From positions 159,903,983-159,967,982 of the forward strand of contig CM066319.1 of the NCBI GenBank assembly GCA_033807775.1: a DNA stretch of 64,000 bases, in the 5' to 3' direction. The notes under the pieces are model-generated. The model made no database searches, was not told where the DNA came from, and saw nothing but the letters and a program-made list of their open reading frames with translations. The position numbers and the translations under genes were made by a program. Source of the DNA: Saussurea involucrata (Eukaryota > Streptophyta > Magnoliopsida > Asterales > Asteraceae). Within the stretch, counting starts at the first letter, position 1. Each line of letters starts with the position of its first letter. This document shows, one piece after another, positions 1 through 9,536 of this stretch.

Positions 1-314
1 GAGTGGATGAGGGGGTCGTGCAATTGCTGCGCTGGGTCCACGGAGTCTTCTTCAATACCCCGTCCCAACAGATGAGACGGTGTAGTAGATGTGGCTACCC
101 GGATATCACGTGGATGGGTTCGCTCAGGAGCCTCGTTATCTTTACGGCTCAATCTTTCTTGGTTCACTTTCGACCTTAACTCCCTCCTTCTCACATGTTC
201 TATGTCCCGGGGAAGGTCCCTCCGGCGCTGGCTGGACCATGGGATTCCTTAACTCTCGTCTATATGCTATCATAGGTAGGGCTTTAGGTATATGCATAGC
301 TAGGGTATTATCTT

Positions 315-1053
315 GCTCCCCCTCAAAACATACATGGGGATTGACTTGCTCCCCCTCGAAGTGAGAGGTTGTTGATCCTCCATGGAATATCTGTAAGAGA
401 CCCAAAGTTAGTAAAGCGGACGGATAAACAAGTTCCAACGCGTACCTTTGCATTAAATGGCTCAATCTGAGACAGATGGAGGACTGGCAGTGATGAAACA
501 GGAACTGAGTTGACAAAGTAGGGGTATCCGGATAAAGGATGGAAAAATAATCCGGACAAACCAAAGTATCCCGATAACATGTGTCCGGACAGCAAAGGTT
601 TTCGGACATAGTAGGGATTCCGGATAGTCCTACCCGGATACCCATCCGGTCCGGAAAGTCATCCGGACTGATGGGTGTCCGGACACTTTTACACTTTAAA
701 GAATGATTCCATTTTTCAAAGATATGAAACCTGTAGAATTTTGAGAAAATGGATCTCTCGCTCCCCCTCAAACTGAGAATGGGGAAAAACTTGCTCCCCC
801 TCGGATAGTGCAATGGAGAGTCCGACACACATAAAAACTTTTAGGCATTGAAAGAAAAAAACACTGTGTCGCTCCCCCTCAAATGATGAGCATTAGATGA
901 CATGCTCCCCCTTAGAATGTGCGCGTAGAGTGAAGTGCACACGGGAGTATCCACACACAAAAAGCTTTTTAACATTTTTAAGAAAAAATGTGTGTGACGC
1001 TCCCCCTCAACAGTAGAGTAACATACCTGATAGCTGATTATGCTCCCCCTAAA
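315..1053 (-). repeat. Array of eight polypurine-tract-like motifs
   Basis: On the minus strand the motif GAGGGGGAGC, or a one-base variant, occurs at about 315, 348, 760, 793, 871, 904, 999 and 1042, mostly in pairs about 33-43 bases apart. A single such tract normally primes plus-strand DNA synthesis just before the 3' LTR. SIRE-type copia elements are known to carry several. The pairing suggests that a block of roughly 120-240 bases containing two tracts was amplified. Confidence 0.75.
527..683. repeat. TCCGGA motif array A (3' region of copia)
   Basis: Exact TCCGGA hexamers start at 527, 551, 584, 619, 650, 662 and 678, with near matches (TTCGGA, CCCGGA, TCCGGT) between them. The motif is palindromic, so strand has no meaning. 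The flanks of each copy differ, so this is a motif array, not a simple tandem repeat. Confidence 0.8.
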
Positions 1054-1103
1054 CACATGAGCAGCTTGTTAAAGCACAGGTATAGACAAACCTCACGTAT
1101 TCT

Positions 1104-1199
1104 TAATATTGTTCCTTGTAGATCGTGAGCAGCTCCCTCCTTGCGATCATGTGTGTGGAGCATCCAGTGTCTAAGGACCACACATGACCGTCCTGCAAA
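1104..1199 (-). pseudogene. Copia protease stub
   Basis: A 31-codon open stretch contains SLDTGCSTHM. This matches the active-site region of Ty1/copia proteases (usually LDSGCSRHM, with the catalytic Asp-Ser/Thr-Gly). It is preceded, after a frameshift, by the IWVPK segment that commonly links gag to protease in dicot copia elements. The frame stops at 1104-1106. Everything that should follow (zinc-binding pre-integrase region, integrase, reverse transcriptase) is missing, so the protease is only its N-terminal edge and cannot work. Confidence 0.7.
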
Positions 1200-1208
1200 A
1201 CAAGTTTA

Positions 1209-3487
1209 GCGGACCTTCGGTACCCAGATTTGCCTGGGTCCAGGAGGGTTAGGTTTGGCACCGTTTGGGGAAGCTTGCTTTGTCCCAGCTTTCCCTTTAG
1301 GTGTAGGATTTACACCAGTGGAGGTAACTGGTTTTGGCACTTGTTTCCTCTTCGGTGCAGAATTTACACCTTTAGGAGGAACAGATTTTGTAGCAGCTTT
1401 CCACCTGGGTGCCGGTTTAACCTCAGTAGGAGCAACCTTTGTAGGAATGGGTTTGGTCTCCCCCTGTGGTTTAACCGCTGATTGTTAACCCCGTTTTTGA
1501 TAGTGTCTTTGCTGGTTATTACGGGGTTTCCGTTTGGGTGTATGATTATACATGTGATATGACCCAAACCAATCATTATTGTTAATGTCATCAAAGTCAT
1601 TCCAACCACAACTAGAACAACACAAACAATCGTGCGATAATTGAATCAATTGTTGAGTGGAGTAAATTTTCATTGGAAAATTAACATCTCTTTTAACAAA
1701 ATCATTCCTATGATTCCAAGCACAATCGTTTTTGTTTATTCTAGAATTAAAAGCATTTGGGAAGGACTTTGATGCATCCTTCTTGACAGGTTCCTTCTTT
1801 AGCCACTTTGGGTTTTCTTGATTAGTGCGACCGGTTTTATCCGAAACAACAGGGACAGTGCGGTCAGTGACTTTATAAGGAACAGTATTTTTGGTAGGCA
1901 ATGGTCCGGTCTCCTGCCTCGGCTGTGATTGCTTTTTAGAAACAGGTTTAGAAGTTGGTTTTGATTGAGAAATCTTGATCACAGCTGGGGCCTTTGTTTG
2001 AGAACTGCTACCCTTTAGAAAATTAACCGGACGATTGACTACGGGGGATAGAAAATCAGTGTGACTTGGAAGAGGTTTGTCGAAGGGGAACGACTCGAAC
2101 TCTTCTTCACAGTTACCTTCGGAGTTCATGTACTCTGAAAAATCTATCTCGGGAATTACTGGACCTGGATCAGGTGAGGAAGGCGAGGAACTCTTTGTGC
2201 TTGTGTGCTTTGGGGAATTTGGTGCGGAAGCTAAGAAAAAATCAGAGTTCAAATTCCTTAAAACACTCTCGTCTTGAGAATCTTGACCGTCTTGTGAACT
2301 AGAAATCTTGCTAGAAATCTTGCCTAAGAAAGCTTTGCACGAAGACGTGTCGGATGAATTTGAGGAAGGTTCGGGTGAAATCTGCTTTTCAGATAGCAGT
2401 TGGTCAATTTGCTCTTGAAGCTGACCATTTCTCGTGTACTCTTCCATCTTTTCTATTGCCAAGGCAGACAGTTGTGATGTGAGTCGATTGATTTCACACC
2501 GAAGGATTTCCTGTCCTTCACCAGACACAACTTCGGTTTTGACCGGTTGTAGATTCTCAAGCTTTGTAAGTAAGACTTGTCTTTCCATTTGAAACCTTGA
2601 CCTTTCTTTCTCAATGGACTCCTCCAACTCGACTATCTTTTCTTCCAAGATGAGAGGGGGAACATAGAGTTTAAACTCATCCGTCTCAGTCTTGGTTGCA
2701 GGTGCTAGGTCCTCATCCTTTTGGAGGAATCCTTGGGACTAGCTACCTTGTAGGGGTCGAAGTAGTCATTGGAAAGGTACTTTTTGTCCTTTTGATACGA
2801 GTAGTTTAAAGGTTCATAGCAAAATGGAAGTTGAATTCCTCGTTTTTGTGTGCGTTTATGTTCCTCGGTATCCTCCTCCTTTTCTGGTTCAAGAGGACCA
2901 GTCCATTGAATTTCGTACTCTGGGTACTTTTTATCTAACCCAAAACAAGCAAAGTCATACAGAGTGGGTACATGCCATCTTCCCTTTTTCAAATAGTGTG
3001 AGTTATCATATCCGATTCCCCACTCTTTGTTAAAGTATGTGAACTCTTTAGGTTTATTCAGAAAGTTGGGTCGATCAGTTTGACCCCTTTTGTTTAGTTT
3101 GTTTTCAAGATCAAGGATTTTAGTCACAAACTCCTTGTGTTGACTTTGAAGAGAAGAACATTGATAAATAATTTCTTCTTTCTCATTCAAGCACTTATCA
3201 AACTGAGACTGAAGATCAGATAACTTGGCCCTTAAGTCCTTAGGTGCTAATGAAAGATTTTTGCATTTTTCTTTTAAAATAGCATTTTCAGACTTGTATT
3301 TCTCAGTTATTTGCATTTGAACATCTAACTTTTCAGATAGTGATCTAATCTCAAGCAGTTGTTCATTAGAGGTGGCCTTAAAGGAATCTACCCGTTCAGC
3401 AAGAGGTGTCATTCGGTCAGAAAGTTCTAAATAGATAGGTTTACATACCTGACACAGCTTTGTCTTGTCTTCTTCAGCAGGAGACAT
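1209..3487 (-). pseudogene. Copia gag-like protein, coiled-coil, broken
   Basis: The chosen start is the Met of MSPAEEDK at 3487. The first part (to 2705) has a CQVC pair near residue 12 and a long heptad-rich stretch (about residues 20-130). It then has an aromatic segment with KEWGIGYDNSHYLKKGRWHV. A one-base frameshift near 2720 joins it to a second part (2648 to 1485) with another Glu/Lys coiled coil, a Ser-rich region and a basic tail. A TAA at 1485-1487 is followed in frame by about 90 codons of Pro/Lys-rich sequence ending in IWVPK. The capsid-type domain expected at the N-terminus of copia Gag is not seen, so this is probably an N-truncated Gag. Function is inferred only from position and from similarity of style to dicot copia gag. 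Confidence 0.6.
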
Positions 3488-4194
3488 CTTCAGTTGCACT
3501 GGAGTGATCGTCAGACGATTGTTCGATTCAAAGTGGCATAGTATCACGAATACTTAAATGTTTCCGGATAAACTGAAGTTTCCGGGTACAATAGATTGTC
3601 CGGATAAGATATGTCCAGAAACTCTGGGTTTCCGGATACAAATGTTACCCGGATAGTATAAGGAATAGTGACTTACCCGGATTGCAGAACTTACCCGGAA
3701 AAATGAGGAGTCCGGATGGAATTGGAGGTGTCCGGATGAAAACACACAAATGTCCGGACACTATCAACTTGTCCGGAAACCGCGACTGGTTTATCCGGAC
3801 TCTGCGGTTGTTAGCTTAAATCGATCGACTTTTCGATTAGGGTTGCCCAAAATCGATCCTGGAAGATTAGTAACAATACCAAACACAAAACTAACACTAA
3901 CCTAGTCGATTTCTAAGCAAAAAGAACATGTTTTGATGGTAAAAATTCGATTTTTGTTGAAGAACACTACCAAAAACTTTGATCTTAAATTGCTAAATTG
4001 ACCAATCAAACGAATGAATTAGGATGTGAAAATTTGCAGAAACACTTATAATGATAATGCTAACACAACCCAATAAGCAAAAACAACCAATTTCGACAGA
4101 ATCAAATTTTCAAGAATTCAAGAATGGTCAGACGGGTAAAAGTCAAACTAACCAGAAATCGATGAATGAAGCTTTGAATCGAATCCGTCTGTCT
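3488..4194 (-). other. Untranslated leader of the copia element with TCCGGA array B
   Basis: This lies between primer-binding site and gag. Exact TCCGGA copies start at 3563, 3599, 3631, 3711, 3731, 3753, 3772 and 3794, with CCCGGA or TCCGGG variants between. The part nearer the primer site (3830-4190) is AT-rich and shows no motif. No reading frame of note is present. Confidence 0.7.
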
Positions 4195-4206
4195 GCTCTG
4201 ATACCA
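4195..4206 (-). other. Primer-binding site, initiator Met-tRNA type
   Basis: On the minus strand it reads TGGTATCAGAGC, complementary to the 3' end of initiator methionine tRNA. It lies two bases inside the LTR end, the normal place for the minus-strand primer of copia elements. Confidence 0.9.
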
Positions 4207-4208
4207 AT

Positions 4209-4487
4209 TGTAGAATCCAGATCCGTGCAACAAAAGAAGAAATCGAAATAATAAACAGTATGCGTAATGATTTCAACTGGTCATCCCTTTCATTAACTTT
4301 CAGAGAGAATATTACAGTATGAATTGAAAGCTAAAGAGATGATTAGCTTGTTTTTCCAAGCTAATCAACATTAAATACGATGGGCCCGTGGTTAACAAGC
4401 CCACGGCCCGTTCACTAAAAGGCTCAAAATAAACTATTACAAAACAACCCTTGAACTTTAAATCAACTATAAAAACCTGCCCTAACA
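4209..4487 (-). repeat. 5' LTR of the copia element
   Basis: On the minus strand it runs from TGTTAGGGCAGG to GGATTCTACA, giving the usual TG...CA ends over 279 bases. The inner end abuts the primer-binding site. The partner LTR is outside the window, so age and target duplication cannot be checked. Confidence 0.85.
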
Positions 4488-5533
4488 GAATATTACAGCC
4501 AACACACCGGTCCTAAGCTCGGCCAGTCATATTCTCGTATAGTATAATGTTTATGTAAATACAATATCTCAATACATTATACTTCAAACATAAACACATA
4601 ATCACACCCTCTATCACATTGCCAATACACACATGTATGTATTCCAGTTTAAAAATGTTTTAAAGTAAAACTCACCTTGATTGCTTAAAAACACGCTTCC
4701 AAGCCTTTCTCCGAGCTATCCGATCCTTTAGCCAAAATTCTCAGAATCTGAAACCATTTACATACAAATATCTCCTTACCAACTCATGTATAAGACTTAC
4801 TAGCAGGCTACGAGCTCTTAAATAAATCTATCTGACTTTTATCCTCAAAAGTGACCAAACAGCCAAAGTATCCGGACAACACAAAACAATCCGGACAGCA
4901 GATCTTTTCGGACAGCATAACCTTTCCGGACGACACCCGGAAACCAAAGTAGCCCGGATACCATCCGGTATCTTATATCATCCGGAAACTTAAAGAAAAA
5001 GGGTACTTACCGGGTAGATGAATCGTCCGGACACCAGCAATCAAAACTACCGGACACTACCAACGAAACTACCCGGACACATTCAATCTATCCAGAAACC
5101 ATTGTCTGTTCATGCATTTTCTACCCAGATTCGACTGGAATTACTACCAGGCTTGAAATCAACTATTCTAATCCGATAGAAACCTTCTAAATACAATTAT
5201 ACACATTAAATGTAAAGGAACATACCTTAGAAATCAATTCCAAGCAACCAATTTGAAGTCCTAGCCTTAATCTCCTTCTTTTTCTTCCTTTGTCTCCAAA
5301 ACACACACACACACACACACCTTAATTGGATATTTCTGACTTGTGTAATATCTGAAGTCTAAAAGGGATAATATCAAACCCATATTTTCATTCTAGACCT
5401 TAGCCTATTCAACAATGACCCAAACACCCTTAACTTATAATTTAACCCAATCTTACCCTAAAATTCAACTTTAAAGTTAACTTTATTTAACGAAAAGGGG
5501 TTTTTAACTAACGAACTTACCCGGGGTATTACA
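4488..5533 (-). repeat. LTR fragment (gypsy-type), truncated by the copia insertion, with TCCGGA array C
   Basis: On the minus strand it starts TGTAATACCCCGGG at 5533, a typical LTR start. It contains a TCCGGA array (4871, 4890, 4925, 4981, 5026, plus CCCGGA and ACCGGA variants) and an (AC)10 run at 5301-5320. Its other end is cut by the copia element. No coding sequence is visible. Assignment to gypsy rather than copia is a guess from length and the TGTAATAC start. Confidence 0.55.
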
Positions 5534-5650
5534 CCGGAACCGGAACCGGTTCCCAACGGTTCCGGTACCGGTTCCAAAATAATGAGAACTGGCGGGAGCG
5601 GTTCCGGTTCCATGAAAATTGGTCGGGTACCCGGTATTGCTCACCCCTAG
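5534..5650 (+). mobile_element. hAT-type transposon end, copy 1
   Basis: GGTTCC/GGAACC-rich subterminal sequence ends in GCTCACCCCTAG. Read inwards from the other strand this is TAGGGGTGAGC, the kind of end seen on many plant hAT elements. Only this end is present; the left side joins an LTR abruptly at 5533/5534. The element had inserted just upstream of the chromovirus RNase H codons VVFALK. Confidence 0.55.
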
Positions 5651-6294
5651 CGGAAGTGGTCTTTGCTTTGAAGTTGTAGCGACATTATTTGAATGGCACA
5701 AAGTGTACTCTCTTCACCGATCATAAAAGCGTCAAGTACATTTTCGACCAAAAGGAACTCAATATGCGGAAAAGAAGATGGGTTGAGTTGTTGAAGGACT
5801 ACGATTGTGAACTACTCTATCATACGGGAAAGGCTAACGTGGTAGCAGATGCCCTAAGCAGAAAAAGTCATGGGAGTGAAAATATGACAACTCTCACAAG
5901 GATTGATGTAATATCAAGTTTGATGGAGAGCATCAAGGCATTCCAAGAAGAGGCACTCCAAGAGGTTAACCTTAAAGAAGAAGTAATGGTGAAGCAAAAG
6001 GAACACCTAATGGAGGATAGTCGTGGGCTCAAACTCTTCCAAGGACGAATTTGGGTGCCGAAGTTGGGAGGAAACCGCGAGTTACTCCTAGACGAGGCAC
6101 ATAAATCTAAGTACTCCGTTTATCCCGGTAGCACGAAAATGTATATGGACTTGAAGTTGAATTATTGGTGGCCGGTGATGAAGCTCGACGTCGCCAACTA
6201 TGTGGAAAGGTGCACCACTTACCTTCTAGTCAAGGCGGAACCTCAAAAGCCGTATGGGAATTTGCAACCTTTGACGATTCCAGAATGGAAATGG
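5651..6294 (+). pseudogene. Chromovirus RNase H/integrase fragment, copy 1
   Basis: Codons give RNase H motifs (LFTDHKS, catalytic-type Asp; NVVADALSRK near the end of the domain). A linker follows, then the integrase zinc region (DEAHKSKYSVYPGSTKMY...) with a final C..C pair in which one Cys has become Tyr (TTYLLVK; copy 3 has TTCLLVK). A stop in the RNase H start (TTGTAGCGAC near 5676) and the abrupt end after EWKW show that it is dead. Reverse transcriptase lies on the far side of the hAT insertion and is absent. Confidence 0.75.
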
Positions 6295-7314
6295 AACCGG
6301 TGTGGAATCCGGAACTGGTGAGAGACCCGGAACGAACCGAAAACCGGATTGAAATCCGGTATGTGTCGAAACCCGGTGCGAAACCGGAATCGGTAGAAGC
6401 CGAAACCGGTAAACTTCCGGAACCGGATGGGGAACTGGAGAAATCCAAGTCCCGATAAACAAAACCGGGAGTTCAATCCGAACCCGGGTAACTTGGGATC
6501 CGACAACAAACTTCGGGAAACTAAAGGAGACCGGGACCCAACAATTTTGAAGTCCCGTATTCAACAAAAAACGAGTAAACGGACGTACCTGGGTTTGCAA
6601 AAACCAAGATTTTGACGAGATTTCTTCGAGAGACCTTCTGTAAAACAATTTCAATACCACACATACAACTAAAGGAACATAAACAACGAGCCAAATCGAA
6701 TTTAAACCCACTCTTGAGCACTAAATCAAGAAAAATTATAAAACAGAGACTATAAAACCAAGAACAGGGACTCAAAACCAAAAAGTCAACTTTAAGCAAT
6801 TGGTGGTTAAAAACTTCAAAATCGATTGTGAAAAAGTGCAGAAATCAGTTTAAGAATGTCATGAGTGGATTGGTAAACAACGATTTCACTTTTAACGATA
6901 TAATCAACAAACCCAAAAATCAATATGAACACATCGCCGTTTTTCTAGATTTGAAGAACACAGATTCAAAAATTGATACCTTTTAGATCAATAGCTTTGT
7001 CCCTCTGCTCTGATACCACTTGTAGATCCCAGTTTGATCAAGTAACAATGTAAACACGAAACGATTAAACTTTGTATTGAATGAATAGAGAGTGTTACAA
7101 GATTGGAATAGAAAACACTCTCTATCTCTAATCACTATTAGGCGCACTCTGATTAATCTAACAAAGCTTCTAACCTAAAACTCACTAAACACACTTTAAA
7201 TACCTAGGCTTGACAGGCCCAAGCCCATTAACACAATAAGGCCTTTTACAAATAAATAACTCTATTCATTTCTTTATATCACTTTCTATTTTATAGACAT
7301 TTATGGTCCTGACA
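6295..7314 (-). mobile_element. Copia leader plus 5' LTR fragment, copy 1
   Basis: On the minus strand the LTR (7314 to 7021, TGTCAGGACC...GGGATCTACA, 294 bases) is followed by TGGTATCAGAGC primer site (7018 to 7007). An untranslated leader then runs to 6295. The part of the leader at 6295-6550 is crowded with CCGG-containing motifs (TTCCGG, ACCGGT, CCCGGG). No gag follows; the sequence ends at the duplication junction with chromovirus integrase. Confidence 0.75.
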
Positions 7315-7577
7315 TCTTTTATCGTATTAGTTTTCACCGTTTGTTGTATGAAAACTATGTTGGTATTTTAACTTGTTTTTTTCTACTTTACAAGTGCTTT
7401 AAAATTACGTTTTATTTTAAGAAATGTTAAAAATTAAAACAAAAATTGACAGGCGGGTACCCGGAACCGGAACCGGTTCCCAGCGGTTCCGGGACCGGTT
7501 CCAAAATAATGGGAACTGGTGGGAGCGGTTCCGGTTCCATGAAAATTGGTCGGGTACCCGGTATTGCTCACCCCTAG
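7315..7577 (+). mobile_element. hAT-type end with interior sequence, copy 2
   Basis: AT-rich sequence at 7315-7450 leads into the same GGTTCC-rich subterminal block and GCTCACCCCTAG end as copy 1. The copia LTR sits directly to its left, so the copia probably inserted into the hAT element before the triplication. Confidence 0.5.
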
Positions 7578-8220
7578 CGGAAGTGGTCTTTGCTTTGAAG
7601 TTGTGGCGACATTATTTGAATGGCACAAAGTGTACTCTCTTCACCGATCATAAAAGCATCAAGTACATTTTCGACCAAAAGGAACTCAATATGCGGCAAA
7701 GAAGATGGGTTGAGTTGTTGAAGGACACGATTGTTAACTACTCTATCATACGGGAAAGGCTAAGGTGATAGCGGATGCCCTAAGCCGAAAAAGTCACGGG
7801 AGTGAAAATATGATAACTCTCGCAAGGATTGATGTAATATCAAGTTTGATGGAGAGCATCAAGGCATTCCAAGAAGACGCACTCCAAGAGGTTAACCTTA
7901 AAGAAGAAGTAATGGTGAAGCAAAAGGAACGCCTAATGGAGGATATTCGTGGGCTCAAACTCTTCCAAGGACGAATTTGGGTGCCGAAGTTGGGAGGAAA
8001 CCGCGAGTTACTCCTAGACGAGGCACATAAATCTAAGTACTCCATTTATCCCGGTAGCACGAAAATGTATATGGACTTGAAGTTGAATTATTGGTAGCCG
8101 GTGATGAAGCTCGACGTCGCCAACTATGTGGAAAGGTGCACCACTTGCCTTCTAGTCAAGGCGGAACATCAAAAGTCGTATGGGGATTTGCAACCTTTGA
8201 CGATTCCAGAATGGAAATGG
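7578..8220 (+). pseudogene. Chromovirus RNase H/integrase fragment, copy 2
   Basis: This is nearly the same as copy 1 but with its own damage. A small deletion near 7728 shifts the frame within the RNase H domain, and TGGTGG has become TGGTAG at about 8095-8098, a stop in the integrase segment YWWPVM. It ends at the same EWKW codons as copy 1. Confidence 0.75.
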
Positions 8221-9240
8221 AACCGGTGTGGAATCCGGAACTGGTGAGAGACCCGGAACGAACCGAAAACCGGATTGAAATCCGGTATGTGTCGGAACCC
8301 GGTGCGAAATCGGAATCGGTAGAGGCCGGAACCGGTAAACTTCCGGAACCGGATGGGGAACTGGAGAAATCCAAGTCCCGATAAACAAAACCGGGAGTTC
8401 AATCCGGACCCGGGTAACTTGGGATCCGACAACAAACTTCGGGAAACTAAAGGAGACCGGGACCCAACAAGTTTGAAGTCCCGTATTCAACAAAAAACGA
8501 GTAAACGGACGTACCTGGGTTTACAAAAACCACGATTTTGACGAGATTTCTTCGAGAGACCTTCTGTAAAACAATTTGAATACCACGCATATAACTAAAG
8601 AAACACAAACAACGGACCAAATCGAATTTAAACCCACTCTTGAGCAATAAATCAAGAACAATTGTAAAACAGAGACTATAAAACCAAGAACAGGGACTCA
8701 AAACCAAAGAGTCAACTTTAAGCAATTGGTGGTCAAAAACTTCAAAATCGATTGTGAAAAAGTGCAGAAATCAGTTTAAGAATGTCATGAGTGTATTGGT
8801 AAACAACGATTTCACTTTTAACGATAAAATCAACAAACCCAAAAATCAATATGAACACATCGCCGTTTTTCCAGATTTGAAGAACACAGATTCAAAAATT
8901 GATACCTTCTAGATCAATAGCTTTGTCCTACTGCTCTGATACCACTTGTAGATCCCAGTTTGATCAAGTAACAATGTAAACACGAAACGATTAAGCTTTG
9001 TATTGAATGAATAGAGAGTGTTACAAGATTGGAATGGAAAATACTATCTATCTCTAATCACTATTAGGCGCACTCTGATTAATCTAACAAAGCTTCTAAC
9101 CTAAAACTCACTAAACACACTTTAAATACCTAGGCTTGACAGTCCCAAGCCCATTAACACAATAAGGCCTTTTACAAATAAATAACTCTATTCGTTTCTT
9201 TATATCACTTTCTATTTTATAGACATTTATGGTCCTAACA
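8221..9240 (-). mobile_element. Copia leader plus 5' LTR fragment, copy 2
   Basis: Same layout as copy 1: LTR 8947-9240 (294 bases), primer-binding site 8933-8944, and CCGG-rich leader 8221-8480. It differs from copy 1 by scattered single-base changes, for example the LTR start TGTTAGGACC instead of TGTCAGGACC. Confidence 0.75.
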
Positions 9241-9536
9241 TCTTTTATCGTATTAGTTTTCACCGTTTGTTGTATGAAAACTATGTTGGTATTTTAACTT
9301 GTTTTTCTCTACTTTACAAGTGCTTTAAAATCACGTTTTATTTAAAGAAATGTTACAAATTAAAAAAAATTGACAGACGGGAACCCGGAACCGGAACCGG
9401 TTCCCAGCGGTTCCGGGACCGGTTCCAAAATAATGAGAACTGACGGGAGCGGTTCCGGTTCCGGTTAATTCTTTTAGGAACCGCCGGTTCCGGTTCCATG
9501 AAAATTGGTCGGGTACCCGGTATTGCTCATCCCTAG
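9241..9536 (+). mobile_element. hAT-type end, copy 3
   Basis: Same as copy 2 but with an additional GGTTCC/GGAACC segment at about 9456-9490 and a TCATCCCTAG variant of the terminal motif. The third copy therefore carries a slightly longer, possibly ancestral, subterminal region. Confidence 0.5.

Larger units (their letters stand above)
1..4487 (-). mobile_element. Ty1/copia-type LTR element, pol-deleted derivative (5' part)
   Basis: The element reads right to left: LTR (4209-4487), primer-binding site (4195-4206), a leader rich in TCCGGA, a gag-like frame (3487 to 1209), a short aspartic-protease stub ending at 1104, then a non-coding 3' region packed with polypurine-tract-like motifs. Integrase, reverse transcriptase and RNase H are absent: a few dozen codons after the protease motif the sequence passes straight into the polypurine region. 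The far LTR lies before base 1. It therefore looks like a non-autonomous derivative that needs proteins from a full-length relative. It has inserted into an older LTR that continues at 4488. Copia assignment rests on the protease motif and the Met-tRNA primer site and is fairly secure; the exact lineage is not. Confidence 0.8.

Noticed and set aside
142..1056. Minus-strand frames of 70-228 codons in the first kilobase
   Set aside because: They overlap the polypurine and TCCGGA arrays in the 3' untranslated region of the copia; composition follows the repeats and no protein motif is seen.
5504..8725. Many Arg/Phe/Pro-rich frames on the minus strand
   Set aside because: They arise from GGTTCC/CCGG-rich hAT and copia leader DNA; they occur in all frames and lack domain motifs.
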